Positions 20,263-30,473 are shown, counted from the first letter of the stretch. The stretch: 64,000 nucleotides of DNA from Gammaproteobacteria bacterium (GCA_029882975.1 JAOUJW010000023.1:20670-84669); one strand, 5' to 3'. Notes: generated from the letters alone by a model not told the origin. Numbers and translations: made by a program.

Positions 20263-20417
20263 GGGAATTCACTGCACCTCCAGCTGCAATAGCGGGTACC
20301 GGCGTATAAAACTTTACCCAAGCGGTCATATTTTGCATATTTGTTGTGTTGAGAATTTGCCAGCCGGAGCAGCTTAGGGATAAACTCTGCGCTTCCAGTA
20401 ACAAACGGGGAAACCAC

Positions 20418-20840
20418 GTGGTCTACAGAAAGCAACTCAGGCACCATTCGGCTGTAATTGTGGCACTATTGTTGGCCCTGGCCATGATTCTTGGCGCTTG
20501 CACGGATAACAGCGCCCCCCCCGCGCCCGTAAACAGCGAACCCACCTTGCAAAAACTGGCAACCGCCTATAACGAAGTCAAGGCGGAACTTCCGGTATCA
20601 CCTGGAGGTTTAAACCCCAAAGGAAAACGCAAATTCGTAGAAAAAGTATTTGCTCAAGCCGGTTTTGATTACGCAAAAACGCTTTCCGCTTTGGGACAAA
20701 CCGCCCCGGAGCACCGAACGCAACACTTCAAAGACTTGAAGCAACTGGCCCTGATGCCAAGTAATGGTTTGGCAAAAGACCAATGGAGTGAAGTCTTCAG
20801 CCAAGAGGAAATTACGGCGATCCAAAATATGGAAAACTAA
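20418..20840 (+). CDS. Small lipoprotein of unknown function
   Basis: Predicted 140-residue lipoprotein. GTG 20418 is chosen as the start because GGGGA lies seven bases upstream and it gives a normal signal peptide (basic YRKQLRHH, then a hydrophobic stretch) with the lipobox LGAC near residue 29; extending the frame to 20346 adds no recognisable sequence. Aspartate after the cysteine would favour retention in the inner membrane under the E. coli rule. The mature part is a helical domain of about 100 residues that I do not recognise. It is monocistronic and divergent from zapE, and a stem-loop follows. Confidence 0.75.
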   Translation: MVYRKQLRHHSAVIVALLLALAMILGACTDNSAPPAPVNSEPTLQKLATAYNEVKAELPVSPGGLNPKGKRKFVEKVFAQAGFDYAKTLSALGQTAPEHRTQHFKDLKQLALMPSNGLAKDQWSEVFSQEEITAIQNMEN

Positions 20841-20891
20841 TTCGGAATAGAATAAATAGAAAAAATCGAAAAGAAGGACCGGGACAAGGAA

Positions 20892-20919
20892 ACAGCCTGC
20901 TTCTACTGAAGCAGGCTGT
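20892..20919 (+). terminator. Gene-end hairpin after the lipoprotein gene
   Basis: A perfect 12-bp stem (ACAGCCTGCTTC with its complement at 20908-20919) and a TACT loop, 51 bases past the stop. No T tract follows, so efficiency as an intrinsic terminator is uncertain. Confidence 0.55.
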
Positions 20920-21281
20920 CCAGTATACCCAGTGATATACTTACGCTACATTAGATATTTATAAAATTTGCAAGTCTTGTATAAGCCTAGTCAGCTTATC
21001 TGGAATATGTAAATAATGTATTTGCGTAGTGATAATTTTTGCGCTACAACCTCCTTACATCTAGTCGTACCCGCACGAATGCGGCTACTATTTACCCGTA
21101 TCGTCTAATAGGTGAAAAACTTGATACAGATAAACCCAAGAAACGTAACATAGATGTAAACAGATGCAAAAAGCACCTAGTTCCCGGTTTAAAGTTGCGG
21201 TTTTTACACTCCCAAGACCACATTTTAAATAGTGATTCTAATAAGTAGCTCAACGGAAACAGTTTCACTACAAACCAAACC
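20920..21281. other. AT-rich intergenic region before the formyltransferase-like gene
   Basis: About 360 bases of AT-rich sequence with scattered A/T-rich hexamers but no clean promoter pair. A 69-codon frame at 21039-21248 has no ribosome site or recognisable product and is probably chance. The promoter of the downstream gene should lie here. Confidence 0.4.
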
Positions 21282-22211
21282 ATGCCAAATACATTGTGTC
21301 TTTTTTTATCTGAAACCGTTATGTCCATGGCCGTTTTGCAATCTCTGTTGGCTAAGGGTATTCGTATAGATCAAGTAATATTAGCCAAACCCTCAGCTCA
21401 GCACTTTATGGATATCCCTGTACTGAACGCCGGTGAATACCATCGAGTTGAACTGGAATGCCGCCGACTGAATATACGGATCTCGACTATTCCCGACCCT
21501 GCAACTTTCAAGCTTGAAATATCCAAACTCGAACAGGGCAATTGCAACACTTTCTGGCGGCAGGCACCGGATTTTCTGGTAACCGCTTGCTTTCCTTATC
21601 TATTACCGCAGCGACTGATAAACATGGCACAAGTTGCCGCCCTCAATCTACACCCCTCACTTTTGCCCGGGTACCGAGGACCTCATCCGGTGTTTTGGCA
21701 ACTGCGTCACGGCGCTAATACAGTTGGTATAAGCCTGCACTTCCTGGAACCGGAAGTGGACGCCGGCGCTCTACTGGCACAAAGTACCGTCGACCTGTCT
21801 TTCGATTGCTCTCATGACAATATTAGCGAGAAAATTGGTAAGCAAGGCGTCGAACTGCTGTCTGCCGTGTTGACTCGACCGCAGGATTTCACCCCAATTG
21901 CCCAAACTCATGGGATCTCGTATTACCCTGCACCCACGGCCGTGGATTTTGAATTGGATTTATCCTGGACCGCACAACACGCTTTCAACTTCATGAGCGG
22001 CACCACTCACTGGTCCCACCCCTACTCACTCAAGCTAAAAGACTCAGGTCGGACAAGCAACTTGCAGACATCTATACAACTTTCTCGAGCTCTGGACTGC
22101 AAGCCTCAGGAGCATTTGCAACAAACCATTGAGCGAGAGGGAAATATTCTGAAAATACAATTTAGCCAAGGAGTTTTAGTCGCACGCGAACATAAATCTG
22201 ACAACAATTGA
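21282..22211 (+). CDS. Orphan formyltransferase-like protein (second Fmt-fold protein)
   Basis: 309-residue protein with the formyltransferase fold. The catalytic triad equivalents are N122 and H124 in LNLHPSLLPGYRGPHP and D160 in EPEVDAGALL, the same spacing as in methionyl-tRNA formyltransferase. Residues about 215-300 resemble a diverged Fmt C-terminal domain. The N-terminal half lacks the clear SLLPxxRG-preceding loop sequence of true Fmt, and the genuine fmt is at 42829-43779, so this is a paralogue. The acceptor could be a sugar nucleotide, an amino acid or another amine; no neighbour identifies it. It is convergent with the unknown gene downstream. Confidence 0.8.
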   Translation: MPNTLCLFLSETVMSMAVLQSLLAKGIRIDQVILAKPSAQHFMDIPVLNAGEYHRVELECRRLNIRISTIPDPATFKLEISKLEQGNCNTFWRQAPDFLVTACFPYLLPQRLINMAQVAALNLHPSLLPGYRGPHPVFWQLRHGANTVGISLHFLEPEVDAGALLAQSTVDLSFDCSHDNISEKIGKQGVELLSAVLTRPQDFTPIAQTHGISYYPAPTAVDFELDLSWTAQHAFNFMSGTTHWSHPYSLKLKDSGRTSNLQTSIQLSRALDCKPQEHLQQTIEREGNILKIQFSQGVLVAREHKSDNN

Positions 22212-22256
22212 TTCTGGACAGAATCCGAACGGAAAGTAATTACAAATAGTAACTGG

Positions 22257-23063
22257 CTAATGCAACACCGGTGCGACACAATGCTGAAAGTATTGACACA
22301 ACAAACTTTTCACCTCGGCAGGATAGTTCAACTCATCCATTTGCGTTAAGTTCTGCTCAAAAAACCGAGGTGCGTCTTCCGGAACATTGGCAATCAACTC
22401 ATTAAAGACGGGTTCCATTATCGCCAGGTCGTGGGTTCGCGCCGCAATTATACCGCGGTTAATATTGAGAACACGCCAGGCATGAGCATAACTGTTATCG
22501 CCTCCGCGAATTTCGTGAGCCACCGCATTGATCAGCTCACCCATGACATCGCTCAATTCAGACAAAATCAAGGGCTCATAGCAAGCGTTTGCCATGGATG
22601 CCAAGGTGTCCACCACAGTATCTAAATTGGTTAAGTATCCACCGCGTCGCGCAATCCACAGCGCCACAACTACCATGATCGTATGCAAATGCAACTTTTC
22701 TTCACTTAATTGCAGTTGCTCGGCCCATTCGCCCAGATTTTGCATTAGCTCCAGACCGTAGTTACCGATTTCCGACAACTCTGTCTTGTCCAGCGTACTT
22801 TGTTCCAAACCTTCATCAAAATTGATACGAAATCTTTCCGGGGAATGATTAATAAGAATCTTGCTGGTGTAGTCCACTTCGATCATTTGCATGATATCCA
22901 CAAACTGCTCCAACGCCTCGGCGATCTGGTTAGGCCGAAGCTCTGCATCATGCATATTAAAACTGCCGGTGGAGGTTTCATATGCGGCTAATACGTTACC
23001 GCAGGCCCGGTTCAGCGCCTCCGTGATCTCGTTCACATTCGTCGAGTTCAAATATAGTGTCAT
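22257..23063 (-). CDS. Protein of unknown function preceded by a tandem repeat array
   Basis: I do not recognise this 268-residue protein. The start is taken as ATG 23063 because GGGG stands six bases before it; a GTG four codons upstream would consume that site. The sequence is acidic and helical, without a signal peptide or clear membrane span, and with long heptad-like stretches (NQIAEALEQFVDIMQMIEVDY; LSELSDVMGELINAVAHEI). A possible helical-bundle scaffold is all that can be said. It is flanked by a convergent formyltransferase-like gene and, upstream, by a 14-bp repeat array that may regulate it. Confidence 0.7.
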   Translation of the reverse strand: MTLYLNSTNVNEITEALNRACGNVLAAYETSTGSFNMHDAELRPNQIAEALEQFVDIMQMIEVDYTSKILINHSPERFRINFDEGLEQSTLDKTELSEIGNYGLELMQNLGEWAEQLQLSEEKLHLHTIMVVVALWIARRGGYLTNLDTVVDTLASMANACYEPLILSELSDVMGELINAVAHEIRGGDNSYAHAWRVLNINRGIIAARTHDLAIMEPVFNELIANVPEDAPRFFEQNLTQMDELNYPAEVKSLLCQYFQHCVAPVLH

Positions 23064-23084
23064 ATGTGACCCCACTTGAATTTA

Positions 23085-23140
23085 CCGTATTTAACCAACT
23101 GTATTTAACCTACTGTATTTGACTCACCCGATTTAACAGC
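23085..23140. repeat. Four imperfect 14-bp tandem repeats upstream of the unknown gene
   Basis: Units CCGTATTTAACCAA, CTGTATTTAACCTA, CTGTATTTGACTCA and CCCGATTTAACAGC lie head to tail at 23085, 23099, 23113 and 23127. They start 21 bases upstream of the minus-strand start at 23063, where promoter or operator elements would be expected. Confidence 0.85.
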
Positions 23141-23301
23141 GGTAAGGCACATAGCAGCTAACGTTAATAAAGCAAGTATTGTTCCACTCCAGGTTAAAAT
23201 TTACCCAGAGTCAAACATAGGTCCAAATCACGGGGAACAAACCAGGTATCCAAAATCCGCCGAACGGAACCGGTATAAATACGACGACTATTGACGCAGA
23301 G

Positions 23302-23835
23302 TCAACGTGTCGCCTTTTTGACTAAACTCATTTGTTTAAGAAAGGCCATACCTAACAAGATACTGCTTTCCTGAACATTGGGATTAATGCTGCCACGCAC
23401 ATCGTTGAGCACGATATTCCCTAAGGCAACGCTATCCAACCGCGTTAAATAAACTTGAGCCGGACCTTTGGCTGTCTGATATGTCATCACAGCGCCACGT
23501 TTCAAACCCAGTCGCGCCGCCACATTAGCTGGAATAGAGATATCAGAAGCACCGGTATCCAACATAAACTCCACTCCATGACCATTGATCTCCCCATTGG
23601 CGACGTAATGGCCGAAACGGTTCCGCTGTAATACCACCTCACGTACCCCCTGCTGAGTTACCCGGTTTGCCACGTTTTGATTGGGATTGCGTTCCGATTC
23701 ACTCCAAAACCAAAAATAGGCACTAAAAAGGGATAACAACACCAACCACATAAGCATCATCATGCCCAAGCCAATTCGACTGGTATCGTTGGAATTGGTG
23801 GCGTTGTTATTGGGGTTTGAGGGTTCTGTACTCAT
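23302..23835 (-). CDS. Membrane-anchored retropepsin-like aspartic protease
   Basis: 177-residue protein of the bacterial retropepsin-like group (TIGR02281 type). Translation is set at ATG 23835; a GTG nine codons upstream is possible. After a polar Asn-rich tail, one membrane segment lies at about 24-43. The protease domain follows, with the catalytic motif MLDTGASDIS (D93) and the later ILLGMAFLKQM strand that usually completes the fold. As in retroviral enzymes, two chains should form the active site. The topology puts the domain in the periplasm. Its substrate is unknown. Confidence 0.85.
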   Translation of the reverse strand: MSTEPSNPNNNATNSNDTSRIGLGMMMLMWLVLLSLFSAYFWFWSESERNPNQNVANRVTQQGVREVVLQRNRFGHYVANGEINGHGVEFMLDTGASDISIPANVAARLGLKRGAVMTYQTAKGPAQVYLTRLDSVALGNIVLNDVRGSINPNVQESSILLGMAFLKQMSLVKKATR

Positions 23836-23995
23836 AAAATGCGCGTACCCGGTTTTGGTCACTGCTGAAACAAAAGTTTGCCCTGCTTGGTCTGCTGATT
23901 ATGACTGTGATAATCTCGCAACATTCCCAAGCTACTATGCAATCGCCGTCACAACCCTCAGTAACACTTGGTTTATTACGGGTTTACGGATTTGT

Positions 23996-24024
23996 TTGCA
24001 GCTTAACCATGCTGTCTTTATAAT
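23996..24024 (+). promoter_or_regulatory. Candidate sigma-70 promoter for the PstS-like gene
   Basis: TTGCAG at 23996-24001 and a perfect TATAAT at 24019-24024 are separated by 17 bases, 125 bases before the start codon at 24149. A second TATAAT at 24104-24109 lacks a good -35 box. The -35 matches only half the consensus. The 313-base divergent interval from 23836 holds no other convincing feature. Confidence 0.55.
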
Positions 24025-24148
24025 AAGGCTAATCCTACGTAAATTGTTAGAGGAATCCCAACATTCCTTACGTAATCAACCGAAAAAGGTTGATCGATTA
24101 TCCTATAATTATTATCAAGTATTGCAAGAAAACCGCGAAAGGACATTA

Positions 24149-25033
24149 ATGTTTAAGAGTTACCCTAAGGCCTTGATTTGCCACTGTGCGGCAATCATGA
24201 CCGTGCTGCTGACCCCGGCACTCCATGCAGAAAGTATCAACAATGTTATCCATTGGGCCGGGTGCGGTATTACCAAAAAAGCTTTTATGGCCGAATTGGC
24301 AACCGCTTACGAAACCAGAACCAGTATAAAAGTGGTATTGGACGGCGGTGGCGCTACAAAAGGCATACGTGACACGGTCAGCTTACGCATTGACATGGGT
24401 GGAACCTGCCGCATGACATTGCCGGAAGAGAACAGTTCCGAGATGCACGCCACTCTACACCCGGTCGCCTGGGATGCTCTGGCCATTATTACCAATGAAA
24501 CCAATCCGGTGAACAATCTCACTGAGGATCAAATTCGTAAAATTTATACCGGAAAGATCAAAAACTGGAAAGATGTTGGGGGACCCAATGCCCCGATACA
24601 TTTGTATGTCCGGAAAGGAAGCATATCCGGCGTCGGTTACGCCATACGCCAGTATTTATTCCGCGATAGCTCAGTGCAATTTGACACCGAATACGTGGTC
24701 GCTTCATCCACTCCACTGGAAAAGGCGATTGAAAAGGACCGCTTTGCCATGGGTATTACCGGCGTCAGCAGCGCCCGCAAGCGGAACGTAAAAATTCTCA
24801 GCTTTGATGGCCGAGTGCCGAGCTATGAAAATGTACGCAGTGGCAAATACGGTTTATTCCGACCACTTTATTTAGTCACCGGCCCTTCACCTACTAAAAA
24901 AGTTCAGGACTTTATTGAGTTCGCCACCAATGAAGAAGGCCAGGAAATCATTCGCAACAACGGCACGGTACCCTATGCTGACGGCTTGGCCTTAATGCGC
25001 AAAATGCTCATTTACGGCTTTGGGGTTCGCTAG
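24149..25033 (+). CDS. PstS-like phosphate-type periplasmic binding protein
   Basis: 294-residue exported protein of the PstS/PBP-like family, likely to bind phosphate or a related oxyanion. The start at ATG 24149 has AAAGGA six bases upstream and gives a clean signal peptide ending HAES; the frame is open further upstream but overlaps the protease gene. Family traits are AGCGITKKAF near the mature N-terminus, HPVAWDALAIITN, LTEDQIRKIYTGKIKNW and the C-terminal EFATNEEGQEII. No permease or ATPase genes adjoin it, so it may act in sensing or as a stand-alone scavenger rather than in a Pst transporter. Confidence 0.85.
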   Translation: MFKSYPKALICHCAAIMTVLLTPALHAESINNVIHWAGCGITKKAFMAELATAYETRTSIKVVLDGGGATKGIRDTVSLRIDMGGTCRMTLPEENSSEMHATLHPVAWDALAIITNETNPVNNLTEDQIRKIYTGKIKNWKDVGGPNAPIHLYVRKGSISGVGYAIRQYLFRDSSVQFDTEYVVASSTPLEKAIEKDRFAMGITGVSSARKRNVKILSFDGRVPSYENVRSGKYGLFRPLYLVTGPSPTKKVQDFIEFATNEEGQEIIRNNGTVPYADGLALMRKMLIYGFGVR

Positions 25034-25104
25034 TAGCTCAGCCACATTGTCCGCCAGCCACATTGGCAATTGCGTTGCGCCCTCCTGGCGCAGTGGCCAC
25101 TCGG

Positions 25105-26160
25105 CTAACGTTGACGCCGTTTTTCCACCGCTTCGGCAAACAATTCCAGCAGAGGCATCGTATCATCCCAGGACAGACAACCATCCGTGATACTCTGACC
25201 ATACACCAGTGACCGGTCCGGAATCACATCCTGACGCCCACCCACCAGATGGCTTTCGATCATAGCACCCATAATGCGTTGATCACCGGCGCTGATTTGT
25301 GCCGCCACATCTTGCCCCACATCCACCTGACGTTGAAACTGCTTACGGCTGTTGGCATGACTCAAATCGATCATGATGCGTGCATCTAATCCGGCTTTTT
25401 GCAAACCCGCAGCTGCTACCGCCACACTTTTTGCGTCATAGTTCGGTTCACGTCCGCCGCGCAGAATTACATGACAATCATCGTTCCCGGAAGTGGCAAA
25501 AATGGCTGATTTACCTTCCATGGTCATGGACAGAAAATTGTGAGGCCGATTGGCCGCACGTACCGCATCAATGGCAATCGTTAAAGTACCATCCGTCCCG
25601 TTTTTAAAACCGATAGGACAGGACAAACCGGAAGCTAACTCGCGATGTAACTGGCTTTCTGTGGTTCGGGCACCAATAGCCCCCCAGCTCACCAGATCGG
25701 CTATATACTGCGGTGTAATTAAGTCTAAAAACTCAGTACCCGCCGGCATACCCAGACTATTGATATCATTGAGCAAACGCCGCGCAAGACTCAGCCCCTT
25801 GTTGATTTCAAAACTGTTATCCAGGTTTGGATCATTGATTAAGCCCTTCCAGCCCACGGTGGTGCGTGGTTTCTCAAAATAAACCCGCATGACCACCATG
25901 AGCTGCTGATCCAACTGATCTCTGAGCTGCTTCAGCTTTTGAGCATAATCCATGGCCGCATCCGGGTCATGGATGGAACAAGGCCCCACAATCACCAACA
26001 AGCGGTCATCCTGATTATGCAAGATACGGTGGATTTGCTGCCGCGCACCGGCCACGGTATCCACCACCTGCTCGCTCACCGGAAATTGCTGGTGCACCTG
26101 CGCAGGAGTAAGCACTTCTTTGATGTCTAGTATACGTAAATCTTCGTTTTTGCTTTTCAT
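25105..26160 (-). CDS. aroG: 3-deoxy-7-phosphoheptulonate synthase, class I AroG/F/H type
   Basis: Condenses phosphoenolpyruvate with erythrose 4-phosphate, the first step of the shikimate pathway. About 351 residues from ATG 26160; a GTG two codons upstream is also in frame and neither has a strong ribosome site. Key segments are LLVIVGPCSIHDP (metal-binding Cys), MVVMRVYFEKPRTTVGWKGLINDP, GARTTESQLHRELASGLSCPIGFKNGT split over the PEP site, and the metal-binding MIESHLVGG. The allosteric specificity among AroF, AroG and AroH cannot be fixed by eye. It follows metH by 60 bases on the same strand. Confidence 0.93.
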   Translation of the reverse strand: MKSKNEDLRILDIKEVLTPAQVHQQFPVSEQVVDTVAGARQQIHRILHNQDDRLLVIVGPCSIHDPDAAMDYAQKLKQLRDQLDQQLMVVMRVYFEKPRTTVGWKGLINDPNLDNSFEINKGLSLARRLLNDINSLGMPAGTEFLDLITPQYIADLVSWGAIGARTTESQLHRELASGLSCPIGFKNGTDGTLTIAIDAVRAANRPHNFLSMTMEGKSAIFATSGNDDCHVILRGGREPNYDAKSVAVAAAGLQKAGLDARIMIDLSHANSRKQFQRQVDVGQDVAAQISAGDQRIMGAMIESHLVGGRQDVIPDRSLVYGQSITDGCLSWDDTMPLLELFAEAVEKRRQR

Positions 26161-26219
26161 TGGCACAACTACTTCGTCAATAAATTCATCAATAATTTAA
26201 CGTTCCAACGGGAGTCCCG

Positions 26220-29200
26220 TTACTCATAACCTAAATTCGGTGCAAGCCAGCGTTCCGTATCCTGCAAACTCATGGCTTTACGCGCACTGTAAGAGCGAAC
26301 CTGATCCCGGTTGATTTTGCCCACCGCAAAATAGCTGGATTGTGGGTGGGAAAAATAAAATCCACTCACCGAGGCGGTGGGCATCATGGCATAAGATTCG
26401 GTAATAGATATACCAGTATTCTTCTCAACATCCAATAACTGCCACAATAGCGCTTTTTCGGTGTGGTCCGGGCAGGCCGGATACCCCGGTGCCGGCCGAA
26501 TGCCATGGTATTCTTCATGAATTAATTGCTCATTGGAACAGGACTCCTGCGCTGCATAGCCCCAGACTTCCTTGCGCACTTTTTCGTGCAAGCACTCGGC
26601 AAAGGCTTCGGCAAGACGGTCCGCTAAGGCCTTGAGCATAATTTCGTTGTCAATTTCATGTTTTTGTTCAAAGATTTGCAGCTGTTTTTCAATACCCAAA
26701 CCGGTAGTCAAGGCAAAAGCACCGAGGTAGTCCTTCAAACCCGTGTCGCGGGGCGCCACAAAATCACTGAGGCATCGATTGGGCTTACCGGCGGGTTTTT
26801 CCTGCTGCTGCCGTAAATGGTGCAAGCGCATCAATACTTCATTACGCTGATCATCGGTATATAACTCGACATCGTCATCGTCGACACTGGATGCCGGGAA
26901 AATCCCCACCACGGCCCGAGCTTGTAACCAGTTTTCACTAATAAGCTGATCCAACATGGCTTGAGCATCCGCAAAAAGTTTCCGAGCCTGCTCCCCTTTG
27001 ATGGGGTCATTCAACAACTTGGGATAGCTGCCTTTCAATTCCCAAGTATGGAAAAACGGAGTCCAATCAATATAGGGTCGAAGTTGTTCCAGGGGCATTT
27101 CGATCACTTGCACACCGCTTTGGGCCGGCAGCGGTGGCTTGTAGGTGCCCCAGTCCAGCGCGACTTTGTTCTGCCGTGCCTGTTCCAGACTAAGCCAGCG
27201 GGTTTGAGCCCGTTTCCCCGCCTGGTTCTTTCGTACCGTTTCATATTCCTGGCGAGTCTTCGCCACAAAATCCTGACGCAAATCGTTACTCAATAGCTGT
27301 TGCGCCACACCGACCGCACGCGATGCGTCTTTGACCCACACGACGGGATGTTCATAATTAGGTTCAATTTTAACGGCTGTATGAGCCTTGGAGGTGGTGG
27401 CACCGCCAATTAACAAAGGGATACTGAATCCCAGGCGGGCCATTTCCTTAGCCATATGAGCCATTTCCTCCAAAGAAGGAGTAATCAGACCCGACAAGCC
27501 GATGATGTCCACATTGTGTTCCTTGGCTGCGTCCAGAATTTTCGCAGCAGGGACCATAACGCCCAAATCGATCACTTCAAAGTTATTACATTGCAACACC
27601 ACACCCACAATGTTCTTGCCAATGTCGTGTACATCCCCTTTGACGGTTGCCAGCAGTATTTTGCCGGCGCTGGAGGAACCGGCGTCTTTTTCCGCTTCAA
27701 TGTAAGGGATTAAATGCGCCACAGCTTTTTTCATGACCCGAGCACTTTTCACAACTTGGGGCAAAAACATTTTACCGTCACCAAACAGGTCGCCCACGGT
27801 GTTCATGCCATCCATTAAGGGGCCTTCGATCACATGAATGGGTCGCTCAGCCTGCAAGCGAGCCTCTTCTGTATCCTGCTCCACATATAGATCCACACCT
27901 TTGACCAAGGCATGGGCCAAGCGCTGGGCGACGGGTAGTTCGCGCCAGCTCAAATCTTCCTGGCGCGCTCTGGTACCACCCTCACCTTTAAATTGATCGG
28001 CAATTTCCAACAACCGGTCAGTCGCATCTTCGCGCCGGTTTAGCACCACATCCTCAACCCGCTGGCGCAACTCTTCCGGAATCTCCTCATACACCGTTAA
28101 CTGACCGGCATTGACGATCCCCATATCCATACCGGCTTTGACGGCGTGATATAAAAATACGGAGTGAATCGCTTCCCGCACAGGCTCATTGCCCCGGAAA
28201 GAAAACGACACATTAGAAACACCGCCTGAGATTTTGCTGTGGGGCAATATCGTCTTGATGTCTTGGGTGGCTTCAATAAAGTCCATACCGTAGTTATTGT
28301 GTTCAGCAATACCGGTAGCCACCGCAAAAATATTGGGGTCAAAAATAATATCTGCAGGATCAAAGCCTACTTGTTCAGTGAGAATCCGGTATGCGCGCCG
28401 ACAAATTTCCACTTTGCGCTCACGAGTATCGGCCTGCCCTTGCTCGTCAAACGCCATGACAATTACTGCCGCACCATAACGCTTCACCAGCGTAGCCTGT
28501 TCAATAAATGCCGGTTCACCCTCTTTCAAGCTAATGGAGTTCACCACCCCTTTACCCTGAATACATTTCAAACCGGCCTCTATAATCGGCCACTTGGAGG
28601 AATCGATCATAATGGGCACACGGGCAATATCCGGCTCCGCCGCGAGCAAATTCAGAAATGTTACCATAGCCTGCTCACCATCCAACATGGCTTCATCCAT
28701 ATTGACGTCAATGATCTGGGCACCGTTCTCCACTTGCTGCCGGGCCACATCCAGTGCGGTGGCGTAGTCATCTTCCAGAATCAAACGTTTGAAGCGGGCC
28801 GAACCGGTCACGTTGGTGCGCTCACCCACATTTACAAACAAGCTGGTCTCGTCAATATTCAAAGGTTCCAGCCCACTGAGACGGCATTGGGGCTTATGCT
28901 GCGGAACCTGGCGCGGTGTGTGCGGGCGCACTGCTGCGGCGATAGCCTTAATGTGGGCCGGCGTGGTTCCGCAGCACCCGCCAACGATATTCAAAAACCC
29001 CTGTTGTGCCCATTCACCGATATGCTCCGCCATGGACTCCGGCGTTTCGTCGTAACCGCCAAAGGCATTGGGCAAGCCTGCATTGGGATGTGCGCTCACC
29101 GGCACATCTGCCACTGCTGCCAATTCTTCCACGTATTGACGTAATTCGGTGGGCCCCAGGGCACAATTCAAACCCACACTCACTGGCGCCGCGTGACGGA

Positions 29201-29888
29201 CGGAATTCCAGAATGCCTCCACCACCTGCCCGGACAGGGTGCGTCCGCTTACGTCAGGAATGGTACCTGAGATCATCACCGGCAGCCGTGTTTGTGTCTG
29301 CTCAAAATATCGCTCAATGGCAAAAATCGCGGCTTTGGCATTGAGTGTGTCGAAAATGGTCTCCACCAGGAGAACATCCACCTTCCCTTTGACTAAAGCC
29401 GCCGTCGCTTCGGCATAGTCCTCTACCAAGCGATCAAAGGTGACATTACGCGCACCGGGATCATTCACGTCTGGGGAGATGGACGCAGAGCGTGGGGTGG
29501 GACCGAGAACACCGGCCACAAATCGGGGAATGCCGGTTTGCCGCGCCACTTCATCAGCGGCTTCGCGCGCCAATTGGGCTGACGCTAAGTTTAACTCCAC
29601 CACCAAATCTTCCATGCCATAATCCGCCATGGAAACGCGGGTACAACCAAAGGTATTGGTTTCAATAATATCCGCACCCGCCTCTAAATACTGGGTGTGG
29701 ATTTGTTTGATAATTTTCGGTTGCGTCAGGGTCAATAGGTCATTATTGCCTTTTAGCTCTCTGGGATAGTCCTTAAATCGCTCACCCCGGTACTCAGCCT
29801 CGCCCAACTCGTGTTTCTGTATCATAGTGCCCATAGCACCATCGAGAATGAGTATGCGTTCTTTTATGAGTTGCTCAATGCTGGCCAT
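26220..29888 (-). CDS. metH: Cobalamin-dependent methionine synthase
   Basis: Transfers the methyl group of methyltetrahydrofolate to homocysteine through cobalamin. ATG 29888 is preferred (GGAA six bases upstream; TTG 29900 is the only longer choice), giving 1222 residues, close to the E. coli size. Domains in order: homocysteine-binding barrel with zinc cysteines ([15 protein letters not shown]), pterin-binding barrel ([11 protein letters not shown]), cobalamin cap, cobalamin domain with [11 protein letters not shown] giving the lower-ligand histidine near residue 760, and the C-terminal AdoMet reactivation domain ([12 protein letters not shown]). A 6-bp hairpin spans the stop codon. A rhodanese gene lies upstream and aroG downstream. 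Confidence 0.98.
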   Translation of the reverse strand: MASIEQLIKERILILDGAMGTMIQKHELGEAEYRGERFKDYPRELKGNNDLLTLTQPKIIKQIHTQYLEAGADIIETNTFGCTRVSMADYGMEDLVVELNLASAQLAREAADEVARQTGIPRFVAGVLGPTPRSASISPDVNDPGARNVTFDRLVEDYAEATAALVKGKVDVLLVETIFDTLNAKAAIFAIERYFEQTQTRLPVMISGTIPDVSGRTLSGQVVEAFWNSVRHAAPVSVGLNCALGPTELRQYVEELAAVADVPVSAHPNAGLPNAFGGYDETPESMAEHIGEWAQQGFLNIVGGCCGTTPAHIKAIAAAVRPHTPRQVPQHKPQCRLSGLEPLNIDETSLFVNVGERTNVTGSARFKRLILEDDYATALDVARQQVENGAQIIDVNMDEAMLDGEQAMVTFLNLLAAEPDIARVPIMIDSSKWPIIEAGLKCIQGKGVVNSISLKEGEPAFIEQATLVKRYGAAVIVMAFDEQGQADTRERKVEICRRAYRILTEQVGFDPADIIFDPNIFAVATGIAEHNNYGMDFIEATQDIKTILPHSKISGGVSNVSFSFRGNEPVREAIHSVFLYHAVKAGMDMGIVNAGQLTVYEEIPEELRQRVEDVVLNRREDATDRLLEIADQFKGEGGTRARQEDLSWRELPVAQRLAHALVKGVDLYVEQDTEEARLQAERPIHVIEGPLMDGMNTVGDLFGDGKMFLPQVVKSARVMKKAVAHLIPYIEAEKDAGSSSAGKILLATVKGDVHDIGKNIVGVVLQCNNFEVIDLGVMVPAAKILDAAKEHNVDIIGLSGLITPSLEEMAHMAKEMARLGFSIPLLIGGATTSKAHTAVKIEPNYEHPVVWVKDASRAVGVAQQLLSNDLRQDFVAKTRQEYETVRKNQAGKRAQTRWLSLEQARQNKVALDWGTYKPPLPAQSGVQVIEMPLEQLRPYIDWTPFFHTWELKGSYPKLLNDPIKGEQARKLFADAQAMLDQLISENWLQARAVVGIFPASSVDDDDVELYTDDQRNEVLMRLHHLRQQQEKPAGKPNRCLSDFVAPRDTGLKDYLGAFALTTGLGIEKQLQIFEQKHEIDNEIMLKALADRLAEAFAECLHEKVRKEVWGYAAQESCSNEQLIHEEYHGIRPAPGYPACPDHTEKALLWQLLDVEKNTGISITESYAMMPTASVSGFYFSHPQSSYFAVGKINRDQVRSYSARKAMSLQDTERWLAPNLGYE

Positions 29889-29928
29889 TACCGATTCCAA
29901 TTCCTATTGACAGAAAGAAAAGCCCGCT

Positions 29929-29937
29929 ATTCTACCA
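29929..29937 (-). promoter_or_regulatory. Candidate extended -10 element for metH
   Basis: On the minus strand TGGTAGAAT lies about 41 bases before the metH start and fits an extended -10 box (TGnTAnAAT). No good -35 hexamer stands 17 bases upstream, which an extended -10 may tolerate. I looked for and did not find a cobalamin or SAH riboswitch core in the leader. Confidence 0.35.
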
Positions 29938-30053
29938 CGGAACCACAGACCTGCCGCTTAAAAGGGTAAAAAATCTTAAGTTTTGACCGAAATGGCGGGA
30001 ACGGAAGCCGACTTGGAACCCTGACCAACCCCAGGGTCTGAACCCCTGCCCCC

Positions 30054-30473
30054 CTAACACTGAGCCCAAGGTAAGTTATGGAAACGCCAGCCACCGACGG
30101 AACTGCGGTGATGATTATCGTCCAGCTCACCCTCAAAACCTTCCTCCACATTGAAGATTTCGGTAAACCCCGCAGCCAGCAAGGCCTCTCCAGCTTCCAG
30201 TGAGCGTTTGCCACTACGGCAAATAAGAATGACCGGAGCGCTCTTACCACCTTCCTTATGGCTCAGACCGCCCAACATCACTTGACGTACCTGTTTGACA
30301 AAATTGGGGTTAATGTCCCAATCGGGCTCATCAATCCAGGGCACATGAACCGCGCCCACAGGGTGCCCCACGAATAAAAATTCCATTTCCGAGCGCACAT
30401 CGATCAAAACGGTACGAGGATCCGTTTGAGTCATTTCATACGCTTGTTTGGGACTTAAGTTTTTCACACTCAC
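30054..30473 (-). CDS. Single-domain rhodanese-like protein
   Basis: 139-residue rhodanese-fold protein with the active-site loop CRSGKRS, catalytic C85, and the usual VLIDVRSEMEFLFVGHPVGAVHVPW start. Single-domain rhodaneses move sulfane sulfur between donors and acceptors. A second cysteine is the final residue (PWAQC). There is no signal peptide, so it is cytoplasmic. In a genome with soxYZ it could take part in sulfur trafficking, but nothing beyond shared strand links it to metH downstream. Confidence 0.9.
   Translation of the reverse strand: MSVKNLSPKQAYEMTQTDPRTVLIDVRSEMEFLFVGHPVGAVHVPWIDEPDWDINPNFVKQVRQVMLGGLSHKEGGKSAPVILICRSGKRSLEAGEALLAAGFTEIFNVEEGFEGELDDNHHRSSVGGWRFHNLPWAQC

Noticed and set aside
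21039..21248. 69-codon frame in the AT-rich gap
   Set aside because: No ribosome site, no recognisable domain, and poor codon use for this genome.
28239..29144. 301-codon plus-strand frame inside metH
   Set aside because: Antisense shadow of a strongly conserved gene; His/Cys-rich composition typical of such shadows.
29889..30053. Possible cobalamin or SAH riboswitch before metH
   Set aside because: No recognisable core motif; only a short stem near 30018-30037 that more likely belongs to the rhodanese gene end.
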